NCBI GenBank assembly: GCA_003577365.1 | Contig: QEUY01000090.1 | Location: 1 to 9,455, forward strand | Reading direction: 5' to 3' | Length of the DNA stretch: 9,455 nucleotides | DNA from: Chloroflexota bacterium | GTDB taxonomy: Bacteria; Chloroflexota; Anaerolineae; Caldilineales; Caldilineaceae | Shown: in pieces, positions 5,769 to 9,455 of the stretch | Position numbering within the stretch: the first letter of the stretch is position 1 | Layout of the letters: each line of letters opens with the position of its first letter | Made by a program: the position numbers and the translations under genes | The notes under the pieces: generated by a model | The model's input: the letters and a program-made list of their open reading frames with translations, nothing else | Database searches by the model: none | Told to the model about the DNA's origin: nothing

Positions 5769-6647
5769 TCAACCCTTGATCGCGCCGAGCATGACCCCTT
5801 TGATAAAGTAACGCTGAACAAAAGGATAGGCGAGCAACATGGGAATGGCCGCCAGCAACACACTGGCCGCTTTCAAGGCCTCGATCCCCGCCATGCGCTC
5901 GAACTCGTCGGGGCTGGCGGTTTGCGCGCTCAACTGCATCGACCAGATCATGTCGCGCAGGATGACTTGGAGCGGCTGTTTGTTGCCGTCGGTGATGAAG
6001 AAGATCGCAGGCAAAAAGAGATTCCAATTGGCTACGCCGTAAAACAAGGTCAGCGTAAGCAGCACCGGGGTAGACAGAGGCAGAATGATATAGATCAGCG
6101 TCTGGAAGTCGTTTGCGCCATCCATAATGGCCGATTCCTCCAGCTCGCGCGGCAGCGCCTGAAAGTAGCTTTTCAACACGATCATGTTAAACGTGTTGAT
6201 CGCATAGGGCAGGATCAGCGCCGACCAACTGTCGATCATGCCAAACTGGCGCACGGTCAGATAGAAGGGGATCAGGCTGGGCGGGAAGATCATCTGAAAG
6301 ATGACCAAAGACATCAGAATATTGCGTCCCGGCAGGTTCGGGCGCGACAGCGGGTAGGCGCAGAGCACGGTCATGATCATCTGCACCAAAGTGCCTGCTA
6401 CGGTGATGATGAACGAGTTGCGGTAGGCCGTCCAAAATGACCCACCCACCAGCAGCCGGACATAGGCATCCAAGGAAAAGCCCACCGGCCAAACGTAGAC
6501 CTCGCCCCGCTGGATAAACGCTTCGGCGCTAAACGAGCGGGCGATGGTGTGAAGGAAGGGGATGATGGCAATGAGGGCAAATAACCCCAAACCCAGATAG
6601 ATCAGGAAGGTTTCAAACCGGTACCAGAGGCTGCGATTAGCGACCAT
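5769..6647 (-). CDS. Carbohydrate ABC transporter permease, LplC/AraQ type
   Basis: This 292-residue inner-membrane permease belongs to the MalG/AraQ/LplC branch. Six membrane segments are apparent (about 14-34, 78-98, 108-132, 142-162, 192-216, 260-280). The EAA loop reads EESAIMDGANDFQTLIYII (170-188). The C-terminus FIKGVMLGAIKG is the usual ending of the family. It partners the LplB-type permease at 2899-3864. The open frame extends upstream to 6737, but ATG 6647 is preferred: it gives the normal family length, AAGG lies 5 bases upstream, and the extension is not permease-like. It is the first gene of the transporter operon. No ATPase is encoded in the window, as is common for importers served by a shared MsmK/UgpC-like ATPase. 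Confidence 0.92.
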   Translation of the reverse strand: MVANRSLWYRFETFLIYLGLGLFALIAIIPFLHTIARSFSAEAFIQRGEVYVWPVGFSLDAYVRLLVGGSFWTAYRNSFIITVAGTLVQMIMTVLCAYPLSRPNLPGRNILMSLVIFQMIFPPSLIPFYLTVRQFGMIDSWSALILPYAINTFNMIVLKSYFQALPRELEESAIMDGANDFQTLIYIILPLSTPVLLTLTLFYGVANWNLFLPAIFFITDGNKQPLQVILRDMIWSMQLSAQTASPDEFERMAGIEALKAASVLLAAIPMLLAYPFVQRYFIKGVMLGAIKG

Positions 6648-6667
6648 GTATACCTTACCTGTATCAT

Positions 6668-6679
6668 TTGGCGCGCCAA
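6668..6679. promoter_or_regulatory. 12-bp palindrome ahead of the sugar operon
   Basis: TTGGCGCGCCAA is a perfect palindrome 20 bases upstream of the first transporter gene. Position and symmetry fit an operator for a dimeric sugar regulator, but its centre is G|C rather than the central CpG usual for LacI-type operators, and no regulator gene is nearby. Confidence 0.35.
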
Positions 6680-6796
6680 CTGGAACACAAGGGCGCAGCC
6701 GAAGACATGAGTCAAGACAAGGAGAGGTGGCGCTCAAACGGGGAAGAAACGACCGCCACGCGTCGATAGATGTAGAAATAACGTGTCAGCAAGGAG

Positions 6797-6827
6797 ATGC
6801 CTTAGGCTAACAGATCAGCCGAGGCAT
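6797..6827. promoter_or_regulatory. Imperfect inverted repeat within the candidate promoter
   Basis: ATGCCT (6797-6802) pairs with AGGCAT (6822-6827), and GGCT (6805-6808) with AGCC (6817-6820), leaving an 8-base centre and a small internal mismatch. It abuts the TTGACA element. This is either an operator or a second hairpin after modB. Confidence 0.4.
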
Positions 6828-6833
6828 TGTCAA
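6804..6833 (-). promoter_or_regulatory. Candidate promoter for the sugar operon
   Basis: On the minus strand a perfect TTGACA (-35; plus-strand 6828-6833) is followed after 18 bases by TAGCCT (plus-strand 6804-6809), a 3-of-6 match to TATAAT. It would give a leader of about 150 bases before the permease start at 6647. An imperfect inverted repeat (6797-6827) fills the spacer and -10. The -35 is convincing; the -10 is weak. Confidence 0.35.
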
Positions 6834-6842
6834 ATGGGCTGA

Positions 6843-6875
6843 AAGCAAAACTGTAGGGCGGCAGCCGCAGCCCTA
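6843..6875 (-). terminator. Candidate intrinsic terminator of modB
   Basis: Downstream of the modB stop (6911), TAGGGC and GCCCTA (plus-strand 6854-6859 and 6870-6875) form a stem. It extends inward by two G-C pairs across one mismatch to a 4-base loop. On the minus strand the stem is followed after 3 bases by a T-rich stretch (TTTTGCTTT). It probably insulates modB from the sugar operon. The rest of 6648-6910 holds only the promoter and operator candidates listed separately. Confidence 0.6.
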
Positions 6876-6910
6876 GCTGTGCCCATCGTCCCCCATCTAT
6901 CCGGCCCGGC

Positions 6911-7753
6911 TCACTGCCGCACGCGCTGATGCAGCAATCCCTTCACGATCGAGAGCACGGCAAACGAAACAAAGAGCAAGATCACAGCCAGGGTCAGCGC
7001 GACCTCCAGTTTCAGCTCAAAGCCGATATAGATCGCCAGGGGCATGGTCTGTGTGCGGCCAGGGAAGTTGCCCGCAAAGATGATCGTGGCCCCAAACTCG
7101 CCCAAGGCCCGCGCCCAGGTCATCACCGCGCCGCCCAACAGAGCCGTCCCTGCCAGGGGTAGGGTGATCAGAGAAAAAACCTGCCAGGCGTTTGCCCCGT
7201 CCAGCGCAGCCGCCTGCTCCATCTCGGGGTCGATCCCTGCAAAACCGGCCATGGCCGACTTTACGAAAAAGGGCGCGGCCACAAAAATCTGCGCCATGAT
7301 CACCGCCGTCTGGGTAAAGGCGATGTCCATCCCCCATTCGGAGAGATATTGGCCGACCAACCCGCGCCGGCCAAAGGTCAGCAGCAGCGCAATCCCGGCC
7401 ACTGCCGGCGGCAGCACCATGGGCAAGTCGATCAATGTCTCCAGTAAATTCCGCCCGCGGAAGGAGCGGCGTGCCAACAGATAGGCAAAGGGCATGCCGA
7501 GCAGAATCGTCGCCAGCAACGAGGTTGTGGTGGTCACGACGCTCAACCCAATCGCCTGGGCGACTTCCGGCTGCACCAGGTGAGCGAATAGAGCCGCCGA
7601 ATCTACACGCAACAAGAGCGCCAGCACCGGCACGCCCAAGAAAAAGATCAGCGGTAAACTCAATATGACGAGGATAACCGTCCGCCGCTCCACCCATAAA
7701 CGCGGGCTGGGCATAGAAGGAAGACCACGCTGCGGCAACGATATGCCGGCCAT
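6911..7753 (-). CDS. modB: Molybdate/tungstate-type ABC transporter permease (ModB)
   Basis: This 280-residue inner-membrane permease of the ModB/CysT branch carries strong ModB hallmarks: LIDLPMVLPPAVAGIALLL (107-125), the EAA loop MEQAAALDGANAWQVFSLI (178-196), and RALGEFGATIIFAGNFPG (215-232) followed by RTQTMPLAIY (233-242). It would form the channel that imports an oxyanion (molybdate or tungstate; sulfate is less likely) delivered by ModA and powered by ModC. Neither partner gene is in the window: the next gene downstream is a sugar permease and the gene upstream is divergent. The start at ATG 7753 is supported only by a weak AGG; the internal ATG at residue 14 would also leave all membrane segments intact. 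A terminator candidate follows at 6854-6875, so it appears to be a single-gene unit. Confidence 0.88.
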   Translation of the reverse strand: MAGISLPQRGLPSMPSPRLWVERRTVILVILSLPLIFFLGVPVLALLLRVDSAALFAHLVQPEVAQAIGLSVVTTTTSLLATILLGMPFAYLLARRSFRGRNLLETLIDLPMVLPPAVAGIALLLTFGRRGLVGQYLSEWGMDIAFTQTAVIMAQIFVAAPFFVKSAMAGFAGIDPEMEQAAALDGANAWQVFSLITLPLAGTALLGGAVMTWARALGEFGATIIFAGNFPGRTQTMPLAIYIGFELKLEVALTLAVILLFVSFAVLSIVKGLLHQRVRQ

Positions 7754-7776
7754 CTAGTTGCCTAAATTCTTTCTCT

Positions 7777-7799
7777 ACGTTTTCACAAAACCCAAACGT
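7777..7799. promoter_or_regulatory. Dyad ACGTTT-N11-AAACGT upstream of modB
   Basis: The arms ACGTTT (7777-7782) and AAACGT (7794-7799) are perfect reverse complements, located 24-46 bases upstream of the modB start. It could be an operator; it resembles the general form of oxyanion-regulator sites but does not match the ModE consensus as I know it. Confidence 0.35.
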
Positions 7800-7861
7800 G
7801 CCTATCGCAGGCCGGCCCAAAGGCGGCGCTGTCGATACGCATGACACCGCTCATCCGCCAC

Positions 7862-7890
7862 AGTATATCAACCAGCGGGTAGAAGACCAA
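7862..7890 (-). promoter_or_regulatory. Candidate sigma-70-type promoter for modB
   Basis: On the minus strand TTGGTC (plus-strand 7885-7890) and TATACT (plus-strand 7862-7867) are separated by exactly 17 bases. The -10 matches 5 of 6 consensus bases and the -35 only 3 of 6. Transcription would start near 7855, giving a leader of about 100 bases. I see no recognisable molybdenum-cofactor riboswitch in that leader. Confidence 0.4.
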
Positions 7891-7962
7891 GCCATCCACC
7901 TGGATAGTTGCCCAAACAGCCACGCCGCGACCCGCGATCGCGCGCTTCGCCATGGATGGGCC

Positions 7963-7968
7963 TATAAT
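7963..7968 (+). promoter_or_regulatory. Candidate -10 element for the DUF302 gene
   Basis: A perfect TATAAT lies 83 bases upstream of the ATG at 8051. No recognisable -35 stands 16-18 bases before it, so the promoter may depend on an activator or be fortuitous. It shares the divergent region 7754-8050 with the modB promoter; no other gene is seen in that stretch. Confidence 0.4.
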
Positions 7969-8038
7969 GGAAGGGCAAATGGTCATTCCGGCGCGCGACC
8001 GTGGCGACTTCATCTGGATATCAGGCGCGCCGTCTACT

Positions 8039-8044
8039 CAGGAG
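8039..8044 (+). promoter_or_regulatory. Ribosome binding site, DUF302 gene
   Basis: CAGGAG, 6 bases before the ATG at 8051, decides the start in favour of the shorter protein. Confidence 0.7.
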
Positions 8045-8050
8045 CAAGCT

Positions 8051-8479
8051 ATGTCTACCAAAACCCTGTCAGACTATGCCTTCGAAACCAAGTTGGCGCT
8101 GCCCTATGAGGCAGCCATCGAGAAGGTGACCGCCGCGCTCAAGGAAGAAGGCTTTGGCGTGCTGACCAGCATCGACGTCAAAAGCACCTTCAAGCAGAAG
8201 TTGGATGTCGACTTTCGCAAGTATGCCATCTTGGGCGCGTGCAACCCCACCTTGGCGCATCGTTCGCTCAGCCAGGAGCTGGCGATAGGGCTGCTGCTGC
8301 CCTGCAACGTGATCGTCTACGAAGAAGAGGGCGACGAGACACACGCGGAACAGCATACGGTCGTCTCGATTGTAGACCCCGTCGCCATGCTGGAGGTGGC
8401 GAACAGCCCGGCGCTCGCGCCTGTGGCGCAAGAGGCGCAGGCGCGGCTGCGCCGCGTGGCCGCCGCGCTCGCTGCCTAG
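8051..8479 (+). CDS. DUF302 family protein
   Basis: This 142-residue cytoplasmic protein of the DUF302 (PF03625) family shows the whole family signature: ALKEEGFGVLTSIDVKSTFK (29-48), VDFRKYAILGACNP (53-66), LAIGLLLPCNVIVYEE (78-92 region), VDPVAML (108-114) and a C-terminal helix. The two conserved cysteines, C64 in GACNP and C85 in LLPCNV, are both present. The biochemical role of the family is not established; members are small alpha/beta proteins. ATG 8051 is chosen over the in-frame ATG at 7952 because CAGGAG lies 6 bases upstream, the family begins there, and the TATAAT at 7963 would fall inside a longer gene. It is divergent from modB and convergent with the serine hydrolase. Family assignment is secure. 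Confidence 0.93.
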   Translation: MSTKTLSDYAFETKLALPYEAAIEKVTAALKEEGFGVLTSIDVKSTFKQKLDVDFRKYAILGACNPTLAHRSLSQELAIGLLLPCNVIVYEEEGDETHAEQHTVVSIVDPVAMLEVANSPALAPVAQEAQARLRRVAAALAA

Positions 8480-8489
8480 CGGAACCTTT

Positions 8490-8526
8490 GTCGAGGGGCT
8501 GCCGATCCGGGCGCTGCCCCTTCGAC
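8490..8526. terminator. Hairpin between convergent DUF302 and serine hydrolase genes
   Basis: GTCGA-GGGGC (8490-8499) pairs with GCCCC-TCGAC (8516-8520 and 8522-8526) through a 10-bp stem with one bulged T. It lies in the 55-base gap between two convergent stop codons, the usual place for a bidirectional terminator. No clear T-run follows on either strand, so function is inferred from position and stem strength. Confidence 0.55.
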
Positions 8527-8534
8527 CTGCCCAT

Positions 8535-9455
8535 TCAGGGCAGCATGAGCGCCGCGATCCCGTCCAGCACTCGATTGGGGTCGCGGCGCTCCTCATTGCT
8601 CAACGCCACGATCAGCAGGTCCGGCTCCAGATAGTGGCGCAGCCCGGCGCTGAACCCTTCGATGCTGCCGTTGTGACCTACCACTTTCCCCTGCGGCCCC
8701 TCGCCCACGACCCAGCCATAGCCATAGCCCTGCGCCAGGCCAGGCCCGGGGATTGAGGCGTGGGCCGTCCACATCTGCTCGCGCAGGTCGCGAGGCAGCA
8801 GATCCTCCCCCATCAGGGCGCGATCCAGCGTGTAGAGATCGTCTGCGCTGGCATAGAGGCCACCGGCGGCAAAGGGGATCGACATATGCAAAAAGGCGGC
8901 CTCACTGCCGTCGGGCAGATAGCCCACAGCCAGACCGCTCGCCATCGTGTCATAGCCGCTGTCGTCCATGCCCAGCGGCGCAAAGATCGCGTCCTGTATA
9001 AAGCCTGCATAGGGCTGCCCCGTCACCTGCTCGATCACCACGCCCAGGACAATATAGTTGGAGTTGCTGTACTCCCAGCGTGCGCCGGGCGCAAAGTCCA
9101 GCGGGCGATCGGCAAAGCGCGCCATCGTCTCCAGCGGCGTGGTCGCTTGGCCGGTCGTGGACGGGAAGTCCGCAAAATGGGTAAAGTCGGGGATGCCCGA
9201 CGTATGGCTCAACAGGTGATGCAGCGTGACCTCGGCCCAGGCGGGCGGGCACGCTGCCAGGTAGACGCAGACCGGCTGCGTCACGTCCAGCCGCCCGGCA
9301 GCCTGAAGCTTGAGGATCGCCAGCGCGGTGATCGGCTTGGTGAGCGACCCCAGGCGAAAGCGTGTCTGTGGCGTGTTGGCGACACCGGCGGCGCTGCCAG
9401 CCAGCCCGTAGCCGCGACGCAAGACCACCGTGCCCTGGCGCGCCACCAAGACCGC
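8535..9455 (-). CDS. Beta-lactamase-family serine hydrolase, 5' end beyond window
   Basis: This is a serine hydrolase of the class C beta-lactamase / D-Ala-D-Ala carboxypeptidase superfamily (PF00144). Counting from the TTG at 9449, the nucleophile motif SLTK is at 35-38, YSN at 127-129, and HNG (in place of KTG) at 259-261, so the catalytic set is complete. LHHLLSHTSGIPDF (76-89) is another family hallmark. HNG in place of KTG is common in esterase- and peptidase-like members, so I would not call it an antibiotic-resistance beta-lactamase. The frame stays open to the right edge and its first codons (A-V-L-V-A-R-Q-G) read as the usual first strand, so the true start and any signal peptide lie outside. 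About 306 residues are visible. Substrate unknown. Confidence 0.92.
   Translation of the reverse strand, partial: AVLVARQGTVVLRRGYGLAGSAAGVANTPQTRFRLGSLTKPITALAILKLQAAGRLDVTQPVCVYLAACPPAWAEVTLHHLLSHTSGIPDFTHFADFPSTTGQATTPLETMARFADRPLDFAPGARWEYSNSNYIVLGVVIEQVTGQPYAGFIQDAIFAPLGMDDSGYDTMASGLAVGYLPDGSEAAFLHMSIPFAAGGLYASADDLYTLDRALMGEDLLPRDLREQMWTAHASIPGPGLAQGYGYGWVVGEGPQGKVVGHNGSIEGFSAGLRHYLEPDLLIVALSNEERRDPNRVLDGIAALMLP

Noticed and set aside
6648..6737. 30-residue extension of the LplC-type permease
   Set aside because: The extension is cysteine- and proline-rich, unlike permease N-termini. It also contains the TTGGCGCGCCAA palindrome, and ATG 6647 gives the normal family length.
7933..7942. 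CGCGATCGCG, containing the cyanobacterial HIP1 octamer GCGATCGC
   Set aside because: I noticed only this one case, in GC-rich DNA; it is not evidence for a cyanobacterial origin.
7952..8050. 33-residue N-terminal extension of the DUF302 protein
   Set aside because: It has no family similarity, the TATAAT lies inside it, and a good ribosome binding site precedes ATG 8051.
8527..8543. Second small hairpin, CTGCCC with GGGCAG, over the serine hydrolase stop codon
   Set aside because: The stem is only 6 bp and overlaps coding sequence. The adjacent hairpin at 8490-8526 is the better terminator candidate.

Overview
The window is GC-rich bacterial DNA. Its best fit is a Chloroflexota-like genome (for example Anaerolineae or Caldilineae). 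This is an inference from the Tat-like 'RRxMLKLAG' lipoprotein signal on the solute-binding protein, the GC-rich codon usage with several GTG starts, and the LplABC-style sugar importer. No rRNA or tRNA is present to confirm it. I see no CRISPR array, transposase, integrase or phage gene.

Layout. Positions 1-680: a solitary small HicB-like gene (220-495, + strand) sits between copies of one short repeat, CGTGTCCGTAC. Two copies lie in tandem at the left edge of the window, and two are fused into a perfect 28-bp palindrome at 548-575. Two further strong hairpins (82-116 and 605-626) and a degenerate TTTGCG tandem repeat (648-674) fill the rest of this segment.

Positions 685-6647, all on the minus strand, hold a probable carbohydrate import and processing operon. 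In transcription order it encodes an AraQ/LplC-type permease (5769-6647), an LplA-like solute-binding lipoprotein (3931-5526), an LplB-type permease (2899-3864), an NAD-type short-chain dehydrogenase (2086-2856), and a protein that is probably a (beta/alpha)-barrel glycoside-hydrolase-like enzyme of uncertain family (685-1995). No ATPase and no regulator are encoded here, so the importer probably borrows an MsmK-like ATPase from elsewhere. A plausible reading is that the lipoprotein captures a sugar or glycoside, the two permeases import it, and the two cytoplasmic enzymes cleave and/or oxidise it. A strong hairpin between the binding-protein gene and the permease gene could set their relative expression.

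Positions 6854-8050: a molybdate/tungstate-type permease gene (modB, 6911-7753, minus strand) stands without modA or modC in the window. It has its own candidate promoter and terminator and is divergent from a DUF302 gene (8051-8479, + strand). Positions 8535-9455: a beta-lactamase-family (PF00144) serine hydrolase on the minus strand, cut by the right edge of the window, convergent with the DUF302 gene across a short hairpin.

The least explained items are the palindrome/repeat family around the orphan HicB-like gene, the barrel protein with its C-x-C-x2-C cluster, and the intergenic structures in the sugar operon. I found no clear evidence for a wholly new defence or mobile system; the candidates below are ranked accordingly.
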